Of a stretch of DNA of 64,000 nucleotides, positions 1-6,868 are shown in pieces; position 1 is the first letter of the stretch, and every line of letters starts with the position of its first letter. The DNA is taken from assembly GCF_000733945.1 (NCBI RefSeq), contig NZ_JPOL01000001.1:1-64000 (forward strand), written 5' to 3'. The notes under the pieces are model-generated. The model made no database searches and was not told the origin of the DNA. It worked only from the letters and a program-made list of their open reading frames with translations. A program made the translations under genes and the position numbers. Source of the DNA: Flavimarina sp. Hel_I_48. Lineage in GTDB: Bacteria; Bacteroidota; Bacteroidia; Flavobacteriales; Flavobacteriaceae.

Positions 1-1
1 G

Positions 2-829
2 GAGCGTATAAAAATCATCACCCGCGAACGTATCGTTGAGGAACTCAACAAAATAATGTGCTGCGCAAAACCTTCTAAAGGCTTTCTTTTATTAGAAAAG
101 ACCGGCCTGCTAGCTATCATATTGCCAGAACTTACCGCACTAAAAGGGATTGAGGAAAAGGAAGGTCAAACCCATAAGGACAACTTCTACCACACGCTGG
201 AAGTTGTTGATAATATTGCCGAACACACGGAAGATCTCTGGTTGCGCTGGGCGGCCATGTTGCACGATATAGGCAAGGCTCCCACAAAACGTTTTGACAA
301 AAAAATAGGTTGGACCTTTCATGGTCATGAATTTGTAGGTTCAAAAATGGTCTACAAACTGTTCAAACGCCTCAAAATGCCACTGAACGAAAAAATGAAA
401 TTCACGCAAAAACTGGTGCTTATGAGTTCCAGGCCCATTGTGATTGCTGAAGATTTTGTGACAGACAGCGCGGTGCGCAGGCTCATTTTTGATGCGGGCG
501 ATGATCTGGAAAGCCTCATGACGCTCTGCGAAGCAGATATTACAACAAAAAACCCCAAACGTTATAAGCGCTACCACAACAATTTCAAGTTGGTGCGCGA
601 TAAAATACAGGAAGTCGAAGAACGGGACCATGTACGCAATTTTCAGCCGCCGGTAAGTGGAGAGGAAATCATGACCACCTTTGGACTAAAACCTTCCCGG
701 GAAATAGGTGTCATAAAGGATGCGATTAAAGAAGCGATTCTGGAAGGGGAAATACCGAATGATTATGAAAAAGCGTACGAATTCATGCTTAAAAAAGGCA
801 AAGAAATAGGACTGGAAGTCCGGCTTTAG
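2..829 (+). CDS. CCA-adding/poly(A) polymerase-type tRNA nucleotidyltransferase, C-terminal part with HD domain (5' truncated by window edge)
   Basis: The reading frame is open from base 2, so the gene starts before the window and the ATG at 56 is internal. About 275 residues are present, against roughly 470 for the full flavobacterial protein. The missing N-terminus would carry the nucleotidyltransferase head that adds or repairs the tRNA 3' CCA end. What remains starts in the RNA-binding helical region ([13 protein letters not shown]) and contains a metal-dependent phosphohydrolase HD domain: YHTLEVVDN, then LHDIGKAP, then [10 protein letters not shown]. The segment [10 protein letters not shown], just before the HD domain, is typical of this family. 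The substrate assignment follows the family; the part seen shows only the RNA-binding and HD portions. Confidence 0.85.
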   Translation, partial: ERIKIITRERIVEELNKIMCCAKPSKGFLLLEKTGLLAIILPELTALKGIEEKEGQTHKDNFYHTLEVVDNIAEHTEDLWLRWAAMLHDIGKAPTKRFDKKIGWTFHGHEFVGSKMVYKLFKRLKMPLNEKMKFTQKLVLMSSRPIVIAEDFVTDSAVRRLIFDAGDDLESLMTLCEADITTKNPKRYKRYHNNFKLVRDKIQEVEERDHVRNFQPPVSGEEIMTTFGLKPSREIGVIKDAIKEAILEGEIPNDYEKAYEFMLKKGKEIGLEVRL

Positions 830-1063
830 AATTGGTAAATTTGTTGAAAACCAAGCACTTTTTAGCCTTTTTCGGCAGATTTTGGTGATATATTGAATGT
901 TTGGAATAAAAAAAATTATGTTTTTTTTCCGAAGGAATTTATCGCTATTTAGTTCCTATTTGAAATGCGAATAAAAACGCCAAAAATGACCTATAAATCC
1001 GAGGTTTTTGCTTCAAATTTGGCCAATAATTGAATAAATCTTCGGAAAATAGATTCAGGATCC

Positions 1064-2098
1064 ATGTATAAAAAATTTGTGATTATTTCTTTAGTACTGG
1101 TTTACCTGGTTATCGTTGCCGGAGCGGTAGTACGTATGACCGGAAGCGGCATGGGCTGCCCGGACTGGCCAAAATGCTTTGGTTATCTAATTCCGCCAAC
1201 GGAAGAGAGCGAACTTCTCTTTAAACCAGAACATGATTATTTTGAAGGTCAGGTCATCATACATGAGACTTCCCTTCAGGTTTCAAAAGCAGACTTTACT
1301 TCAGCAGATACGTTCAACGCAGCAAATTGGGAGCCTTACACCAAACACGATTATGCGACTTTCAATCCCTGGCACACCTGGATTGAATACATTAACCGCC
1401 TAGCTGGCGCATTGGCCGGTATTGCAGTACTTATCATGGCTGTCTTAAGCCTGCGATACTGGAAAAAGTCCAAACGTATCGTTTTACTATCATTTCTGGC
1501 CGTTTTTATGATGGGTTTTCAGGGTTGGCTAGGGGCTACGGTTGTATATTCGGTTCTGGCACCGGTACGTATCACGCTGCATATGATCGTGGCGCTGCTA
1601 ATCGTATTGCTATTGATTTACCTGCGCTACCTGGTGCGTGAAAGGAAAACGGATTTTAAATTTGACGCGAACTTTAAATGGGGCATGATCACGGCACTGG
1701 TGCTAAGCCTCATCCAGATCGTTTTAGGAACACAGGTGCGCCAGCATGTAGATGAACAAATCGATATTGTGGGCTATTCCGCAAGATCCATCTGGTTGCA
1801 ACATCCCGAACTTACTTTTTATATTCACCGGTCGTTTTCTGTTCTGGTCTTTGTACTGAACCTCTATTTATTTTACACTAATAGGAACAAAAAACTAGGT
1901 CATGGCCTTATGAATTGGATCGTTGCCCTCATTGGACTTGAAATTATTACCGGTATTTTAATGTACTATTTTGAATTCCCCATACTCTCCCAGCCGGCAC
2001 ACCTGGTAATTGCTTCGGTTATGTTTGGTTTACAGAGTTATGTCCTGCTTACATCCTTCAAAGAAAAGCCTACGGTACGATTGGCAGATAATGCTTAA
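1064..2098 (+). CDS. ctaA: Heme A synthase (COX15/CtaA family)
   Basis: A 344-residue polytopic inner-membrane protein with about eight hydrophobic segments. It oxidises the heme O methyl group to a formyl group, giving heme A for cytochrome c oxidase. The N-terminus GAVVRMTGSGMGCPDWPKC is the family signature, including the cysteine pair in the first extracytoplasmic loop. Candidate heme-ligand histidines lie in the hydrophobic segments at RITLHMIV, FYIHRSFS and QPAHLVIA. The motif near residue 110 reads IEYINR where many CtaA proteins have ExxHR, so one ligand may be replaced. A 234-base AT-rich gap precedes it without a clear promoter. The promoter of the next gene lies inside its 3' end. 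Confidence 0.93.
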   Translation: MYKKFVIISLVLVYLVIVAGAVVRMTGSGMGCPDWPKCFGYLIPPTEESELLFKPEHDYFEGQVIIHETSLQVSKADFTSADTFNAANWEPYTKHDYATFNPWHTWIEYINRLAGALAGIAVLIMAVLSLRYWKKSKRIVLLSFLAVFMMGFQGWLGATVVYSVLAPVRITLHMIVALLIVLLLIYLRYLVRERKTDFKFDANFKWGMITALVLSLIQIVLGTQVRQHVDEQIDIVGYSARSIWLQHPELTFYIHRSFSVLVFVLNLYLFYTNRNKKLGHGLMNWIVALIGLEIITGILMYYFEFPILSQPAHLVIASVMFGLQSYVLLTSFKEKPTVRLADNA

Positions 2099-2110
2099 AT
2101 CGTATCTTTG
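2081..2110 (+). promoter_or_regulatory. Bacteroidota-type promoter for the PRiA4-like gene
   Basis: TTG at 2081-2083 is followed after 19 bases by TATCTTTG at 2103-2110, an exact match to the TAnnTTTG -7 box of the Bacteroidota primary sigma factor at ideal spacing. Transcription would start near 2117, about 15 bases before the ATG at 2132. The -33 element lies inside the ctaA coding region. Confidence 0.75.
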
Positions 2111-2131
2111 CCTTTCCAAAAAAATTAAGGT

Positions 2132-2653
2132 ATGATCTATCGTTTTCGGGTAATTTTAGACGCAAAAGAAGACATTTTCAGGGATATAGAAATCAAGCAG
2201 GAAGCAACGCTTGAGGATTTTCACAATTGCATCACACAATCTTTCGGTTTTGACGGGATGGAAGTCGCTTCCTTCTTTACGAGCGACGATGAGTGGCGCC
2301 AGCAGGAGGAAATCCCGCTATTTGATATGGAAGAAACCAAGGATCCCCTGCGCACCATGCAGGCCACGCTCATTGAAGATGTGGTAAGCAGGGATGAAAC
2401 GCGTCTTATCTATGTTTACGACTTTCTCAGCCTCTGGACATTTTTTGTGGAACTTGCGGAAATTGTGGAACTCGAAGATGGTGAGCGCTATCCCAATCTT
2501 TTATTCGCTCACGGCCAGGTTCCCGCGGAAGCGCCGCCAGCAGATTTTTCTGGTGACGAGGATGACGACGACGATATGGATGCCATGGATTTTGAAGATG
2601 ATTATGATATGGATGATCTTGAAAATCTAGGTTTTGACGAAAACTGGAATTAA
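2132..2653 (+). CDS. Plasmid pRiA4b ORF-3-like protein
   Basis: A 173-residue soluble protein. The first 120 residues (YRFRVILDAKEDIFRDIEI, then ITQSFGFDGMEVASFF, then LIYVYDFLSLWTFFVELAEI) match the PRiA4_ORF3-like family, also annotated as IS1096 passenger TnpR-like, which has no established biochemical role. The last 40 residues are extremely acidic (GDEDDDDDMDAMDFEDDYD). It has its own promoter at 2081-2110 and a GC-rich hairpin 11 bases after the stop. No transposase is adjacent, so the passenger name should not be read as evidence of mobility. The gene appears to be a chromosomal housekeeping-type gene. Confidence 0.8.
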   Translation: MIYRFRVILDAKEDIFRDIEIKQEATLEDFHNCITQSFGFDGMEVASFFTSDDEWRQQEEIPLFDMEETKDPLRTMQATLIEDVVSRDETRLIYVYDFLSLWTFFVELAEIVELEDGERYPNLLFAHGQVPAEAPPADFSGDEDDDDDMDAMDFEDDYDMDDLENLGFDENWN

Positions 2654-2663
2654 ATCCACCCGG

Positions 2664-2678
2664 CTCCCGAAGGGGGAG
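2664..2678. repeat. Short GC hairpin, CTCCC-GAAG-type, after a stop codon (family with 39281-39293)
   Basis: The 15 bases CTCCCGAAGGGGGAG can fold into a tight stem 11 bases after the stop of the PRiA4-like gene. A near-identical CCCCCGAAGGGGG lies 12 bases after the stop of the acyl-CoA carboxylase gene. There is no T-tract, so it is not a standard intrinsic terminator. Confidence 0.55.
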
Positions 2679-2786
2679 TTGGCAGTTCTTAGTTTCAATC
2701 GGCAGTTTCATCCTACATTTTACAACTTACTTTATACAGGCATTTTCGCCCCTTATACTTTTTAACCGAACCATACACCCAAGCCT

Positions 2787-3851
2787 ATGATCAATTTATA
2801 TTCCGCACACATTGACAATCTTTCCATACACCGTGTGGGCAATAAAAGCAGGGCTGAGGGTGCTTTTATTTCAAATGAGCCCTATGAGCTCAACGATGAG
2901 ATCACACCGCTTATCAAAGAGTTTTTCTTTAAGCCCTTTCGGGAAAAAGAAGAAAACTATTACCAATTCGTACATGAAGCTGATCTGGAATTTCACCCGC
3001 TGCATACTTTGGTTAAAAACGTTTTTACAGACCCAAGGACCGCGCATGAGAATTCTATTGAGATCGCAAAACTGCTTTATGAGCAGAGCAGCCACCCGCA
3101 TATCAAACCGGGTGAGGTTTATGTTGCCTATCTGAGCAATGTAATGTCAGATAATGAAAAAATTGATGCCATAGGTATCTTTAAATCAGAATTAAAGCAG
3201 GAGTTTTTACAGTTCAATGAGGCGGATAAAAATCTGCAAATGATGCTTGAGCAAGGGGTAAACCTTAATAAATTAGACAAAGGCTGCCTGATCCTGAATA
3301 AAAACACAGAAGACGGTTATAAAATCCTTTCCAGCGATTCTAACCGGTACGATACGAAGTACTGGCTGGAGAATTTTCTGGGTGTTGACCAGTTGGCCGA
3401 CGAAAATTTTTACACCAAAAAGTACCTCAAATTCTGTCAGGATTTCGCCAAGGATGTCGTGCTTCCCGCCGAAGACAAAAAAGAAGAAGTGATGTTCATG
3501 AACCGGGCGGTCAACCATTTCGCAAAAAACGACAATTTTGAAGAAAGCGCATTTATGAACGAGGTCATGGAAAATCCCGCATTAGTTCCAGAATTCAACA
3601 ACTACAAGCTGGAACGCGCACCAAAATACAAAATAGAAGACCTTACCACCTTCCCTATCGCAAACACGGCCGTTTCTGCTGCCCGAAAAAAAATACGGAA
3701 CGTTATTGACCTGGATACCAACATCCAGATCAAAATGGATTTTATCAATACAGAAAGCGCAGAAAAATTTATGGAAAAAGGCTGGGATGAAGAGCGGCAG
3801 ATGTATTATTATCTCGTGTACTTCAACAAAGAAGAGAAAAGCAAAGGCTAA
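2787..3851 (+). CDS. Nucleoid-associated protein (NdpA/YejK-like, 37-kDa family)
   Basis: A 354-residue cytoplasmic protein of the bacterial 37-kDa nucleoid-associated family. Recognisable blocks are AHIDNLSIHRVGNKSRAEG at the N-terminus, PLIKEFFFKPF, FHPLHTLVKNVF and, in the middle, VYVAYLSNVMSDNEKIDAIGIF followed by KGCLILNK. In E. coli YejK associates with spermidine nucleoids; the Bacteroidota function is not established. The ATG at 2787 is the only sensible start. A bidirectional terminator follows at once. A possible -7 box TACTTTTT lies just upstream, one base from consensus. Confidence 0.85.
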   Translation: MINLYSAHIDNLSIHRVGNKSRAEGAFISNEPYELNDEITPLIKEFFFKPFREKEENYYQFVHEADLEFHPLHTLVKNVFTDPRTAHENSIEIAKLLYEQSSHPHIKPGEVYVAYLSNVMSDNEKIDAIGIFKSELKQEFLQFNEADKNLQMMLEQGVNLNKLDKGCLILNKNTEDGYKILSSDSNRYDTKYWLENFLGVDQLADENFYTKKYLKFCQDFAKDVVLPAEDKKEEVMFMNRAVNHFAKNDNFEESAFMNEVMENPALVPEFNNYKLERAPKYKIEDLTTFPIANTAVSAARKKIRNVIDLDTNIQIKMDFINTESAEKFMEKGWDEERQMYYYLVYFNKEEKSKG

Positions 3852-3873
3852 GATTTTATCTTTTTAAAACCAT

Positions 3874-3928
3874 CCAAACCTTCTGAAAATCGCATATTAA
3901 AAGCAACTTTCAGAAGGTTTGGTTTTTT
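3874..3928. terminator. Bidirectional intrinsic terminator between convergent genes
   Basis: A perfect 15-bp inverted repeat (CCAAACCTTCTGAAA at 3874-3888 and its complement at 3908-3922) is followed by six T on the plus strand. On the minus strand the stem is followed by GGTTTTAAAAAG. It serves the nucleoid protein gene and the convergent gene whose stop codon overlaps its edge. Confidence 0.85.
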
Positions 3929-5000
3929 AATAAGCGGCGTCCATAAGGCGTTTCATACTTATATCTTCATAATTACGCATCACAAACTCCAGTGCGGTGG
4001 TTACGATCTGTCCCATAGAGCGGGCCCTCTTAAATTTTGGGTCTGTGGTGTAATCATACAACTGGCCACGCAACTCCTGCAAGTTCTCTTTACTTGATAT
4101 TTGATCCATGCGCATACATTTAAGTAATTTGCGTAGGCGTGTCTTGGAAGTTTTGATCCGTTTGGCCAGTACAGCGCGTTCCTCTTCTCTATACTGCTCT
4201 ATGGAATTGTTTCCCAAACGATTTGAAACAAGATTTACCATCTTAAAGTTTTCCTTGAAGATATGAGGTCTATATACCTTAAAGTTACCTTCATAGCACT
4301 GCTGATCAAAATCTATAGCCCGAATTTTATATTTGATATGGTCAAAGTCATGTGTGGGAATTACCACATAGTTATAAGAACGCATATCTCCCAGAAGCAG
4401 GATCATGCAGCGCTCGTTAAATTTTACAAATTCTTTTGCAATCTGTGATTTACCCACATCATCGCAGGTCTCCAGATATTCATCTATAAAAACATCACCA
4501 GCAATCCCGGCAATGTGCTCTTCGATCAAAGTGTCTTTGTAAACCAAAAAATTGATTCGGTTAGGGGATAAAATATGTTCCAGTTCCAGACCATAAACCC
4601 GACTGGCATCTGCTTTTTTTACATAAAAATAAGTATAGTTGTCGTTAAAAATATTCTTTATCTTTATACGGAAGGGTTTTGAGTTCCCAAACGTGCAATA
4701 GTCAATCGCCGCTACTTTTAAGAAAGGGAGTATATTTTTATTACCATCAGAATGCAAAATGGTATAAACCTGTTTGAGACTTGACTCTAATTCTTCCCGC
4801 TCGTGATCTGGATAATAAACACTTATCCAGAGGGTGTCGTTATCGTTCTTGTCATAAACGCTCACCCCTCCCGAAAAGCGCAGAAGATCATCGTAAAACA
4901 CCGGTATCTTGGTATCACGGTTGTATCTTATGAGATATTCCTGAAGCTTATCGCTTACGGGATACGTGGGTTTCTTCTTTGACATCAATCTGTCCTTCAT
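3927..5000 (-). CDS. Uncharacterised conserved protein with protein-kinase-like catalytic motifs
   Basis: A protein of about 357 residues that I do not recognise as a named family. The central part shows two motifs with the spacing of the kinase-like (PKL) fold: G204-D205-xxxx-N210 (GDMRSYNYVV), resembling a catalytic loop with Asp and Asn, and 20 residues later AIDFDQQ (D230, D232), resembling the metal-binding DFG/DxD segment. The C-terminal 120 residues are basic and helical (RIKTSKTRLRKLLKCMRM). The frame is open up to 5096, but TATCTTTA, one base from the TAnnTTTG box, lies just upstream of the ATG at 5000, so I place the start there; the ATG at 4985 is the alternative. No signal peptide is visible. 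Kinase activity is inference only. Confidence 0.7.
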   Translation of the reverse strand: MKDRLMSKKKPTYPVSDKLQEYLIRYNRDTKIPVFYDDLLRFSGGVSVYDKNDNDTLWISVYYPDHEREELESSLKQVYTILHSDGNKNILPFLKVAAIDYCTFGNSKPFRIKIKNIFNDNYTYFYVKKADASRVYGLELEHILSPNRINFLVYKDTLIEEHIAGIAGDVFIDEYLETCDDVGKSQIAKEFVKFNERCMILLLGDMRSYNYVVIPTHDFDHIKYKIRAIDFDQQCYEGNFKVYRPHIFKENFKMVNLVSNRLGNNSIEQYREEERAVLAKRIKTSKTRLRKLLKCMRMDQISSKENLQELRGQLYDYTTDPKFKRARSMGQIVTTALEFVMRNYEDISMKRLMDAAY

Positions 5001-5112
5001 TTTATTTGCATTTTTGTAAAGATAAGAAAGCGGTGTAACAAATGCACTTGATGCTCGTCTTGTAGTAACAACATGAATTTCATGTGCTGAGTTCAATTTA
5101 AACCATTCTGTT

Positions 5113-6012
5113 TTGAAAAAAATCCTAACGCTTAATAACCTCTCTAAACGCTATGGCAACGTGAAAGCGGTAAACGACCTTTCTTTTACTATAGAGCAGG
5201 GCAACGTTTATGGTATTCTGGGACCTAACGGAAGCGGGAAATCCACTACCCTGGGCATGGTACTTAACGTCGTGAATCCCACTAGTGGGACTTTTAAATG
5301 GTTTGATGGCGGCACTTCCACGCACGAGGCGCTTAAGCATGTAGGTGCTATTATTGAACATCCCAACTTTTACCCGTATATGACCGCGGCGCAAAACTTA
5401 GAGCTTGTGTGCAGCATCAAGAACGTAAAGCCTGAGAAAATTGATGAAAAGCTTCAAATTGTAGGTCTTTTAGACCGGAAGAAGAGCAAATTCAGTAGTT
5501 TTTCGCTGGGTATGAAACAGCGGCTTGCGATTGCTTCTGCCCTGCTCAATGATCCTGAAATTCTCATTCTGGACGAACCCACAAATGGTCTCGACCCTCA
5601 GGGAATTCACCAAATACGGGAGATCATCAGAAAAATTGCGGCTACTGGCACCACAATCCTTCTCGCCTCCCACTTACTTGACGAGGTTGAAAAAGTCTGT
5701 AGCCATGTCGTTATCATTCGCAATGGAGTTAAACTGTATGCCGGTCCCGTAGATGAGCTCAATGTAAACAATGGCTTTTTTGAACTTAAAGCCGAAAATA
5801 TGGTGGAATTGACCAATTTGATCCAAAACCATCCTGATTTTGGCCAAATAAAGGAAGAAAATGGTTTAATAACGGCAGTACTAAAAAATCCACTGGCGGC
5901 TCAGGATCTCAACAGGCAGTTTTTTGACAACGGCATAGCGCTCACCCATCTTGTGAAGAGAAAAGAGAGTCTTGAAGAGCAATTTTTGCAGCTTACAAAC
6001 AACCTAAACTAG
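5113..6012 (+). CDS. ABC transporter ATP-binding protein (NatA/BcrA type)
   Basis: A 299-residue cytoplasmic ATPase that powers the permease encoded next to it. Walker A is GPNGSGKST at residues 37-45, the signature is FSLGMKQRLAIA near 131, and Walker B plus D-loop is ILILDEPTNGLD near 152-163, followed by the H-loop LLASHLLDEVE. The last 80 residues form the C-terminal extension common in bacitracin and lantibiotic-type exporters. The start is TTG at 5113: the frame has no ATG between an upstream stop at 5074 and the conserved N-terminus KKILTLNNLSKRYG. The substrate cannot be told from sequence. Confidence 0.9.
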   Translation: MKKILTLNNLSKRYGNVKAVNDLSFTIEQGNVYGILGPNGSGKSTTLGMVLNVVNPTSGTFKWFDGGTSTHEALKHVGAIIEHPNFYPYMTAAQNLELVCSIKNVKPEKIDEKLQIVGLLDRKKSKFSSFSLGMKQRLAIASALLNDPEILILDEPTNGLDPQGIHQIREIIRKIAATGTTILLASHLLDEVEKVCSHVVIIRNGVKLYAGPVDELNVNNGFFELKAENMVELTNLIQNHPDFGQIKEENGLITAVLKNPLAAQDLNRQFFDNGIALTHLVKRKESLEEQFLQLTNNLN

Positions 6013-6020
6013 AATTGACC

Positions 6021-6851
6021 ATGCTTCGATTATTACAAATAGAATTCTACAAACTTAAACACAGCCGTTCTTCAAAAATTCTGGCACTTGCTTATTTTAT
6101 ATTGCTTTCTCTCATTGCACTTGTAACATCTATTAAATTCAGTCTGGGCGGCAGGGAGATAAGCGTTGCAGATATGGGAATATTCAATTTCCCTATCATT
6201 TGGCATTTTACGACCTACATCGCTTCAATGCTCAAATTTTTTCTGGCGATCGTCATTGTTTCCATGATGTCCAATGAATATAGCAACCGTACGCTCAAGC
6301 AAAATTTAATAGATGGTTTGAGCAAAAAAGAGTTTGTGCTCTCTAAATTTTATACGGTTATTGCGTTCTCATTGCTTTCCGCAATTTTCGTATTTATTCT
6401 GACACTCATTCTGGGTTACTCGTTTTCAGATTATACTGAATTCAGTATCGTGACCCGCGAGGTAAGTTTTGTTTTCGCCTACTTTTTAAAGTTGGTCGCC
6501 TTCTTTTCCTTTTGCTTGTTTCTGGGTGTACTGGTCAAACGTTCTGCATTTGCACTGGGCTTTCTTTTTGTTTGGTGGATCATAGAGAACATTTTCTATG
6601 GGATCTTCCGCTATCAGCTGGGCGCTGATATTTCAAAGGCAATACTTCAGTTTTTTCCGCTGGAAGCGATGTCTAATTTGATAGACCGTCCCGTAGAACG
6701 GTTGGATTTTGTACAGGCTGCTGCTAACCAGTTACAGGCAAATATAGGTGTTGATTATGCGCTGCACTGGTACGAGGTGCTGATCGCCAGTTTATGGATA
6801 TTCCTTTTTATATATGGTACCCTTTCCCTTCTGAAAAAGCGTGATTTATAG
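6021..6851 (+). CDS. ABC-2 type transporter permease
   Basis: A 276-residue inner-membrane protein with about six hydrophobic segments (for example ILALAYFILLSLIALVTSI and FYTVIAFSLLSAIFVFIL), of the ABC-2/BcrB type. The segment SNEYSNRTLKQNLIDGLSK between helices two and three is typical of permeases paired with NatA-like ATPases. The start is taken as the ATG at 6021; a TTG two codons earlier is also in frame. It begins eight bases after the ATPase stop and is surely co-transcribed. The pair probably forms an exporter or a self-resistance pump. Confidence 0.88.
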   Translation: MLRLLQIEFYKLKHSRSSKILALAYFILLSLIALVTSIKFSLGGREISVADMGIFNFPIIWHFTTYIASMLKFFLAIVIVSMMSNEYSNRTLKQNLIDGLSKKEFVLSKFYTVIAFSLLSAIFVFILTLILGYSFSDYTEFSIVTREVSFVFAYFLKLVAFFSFCLFLGVLVKRSAFALGFLFVWWIIENIFYGIFRYQLGADISKAILQFFPLEAMSNLIDRPVERLDFVQAAANQLQANIGVDYALHWYEVLIASLWIFLFIYGTLSLLKKRDL

Positions 6852-6868
6852 TATTTTAGTGTTTCATT

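Noticed and set aside
2132..2653. Mobile element suggested by the IS1096 passenger/pRiA4 name
   Set aside because: No transposase, terminal inverted repeats or target duplications nearby; the name only reflects the first database member.
6015..6020. TTG start two codons before the ATG of the ABC permease
   Set aside because: TTGACCATG occurs here and before the carboxylase gene at 37635; in both cases the ATG gives the normal start and there is no reason to prefer TTG.
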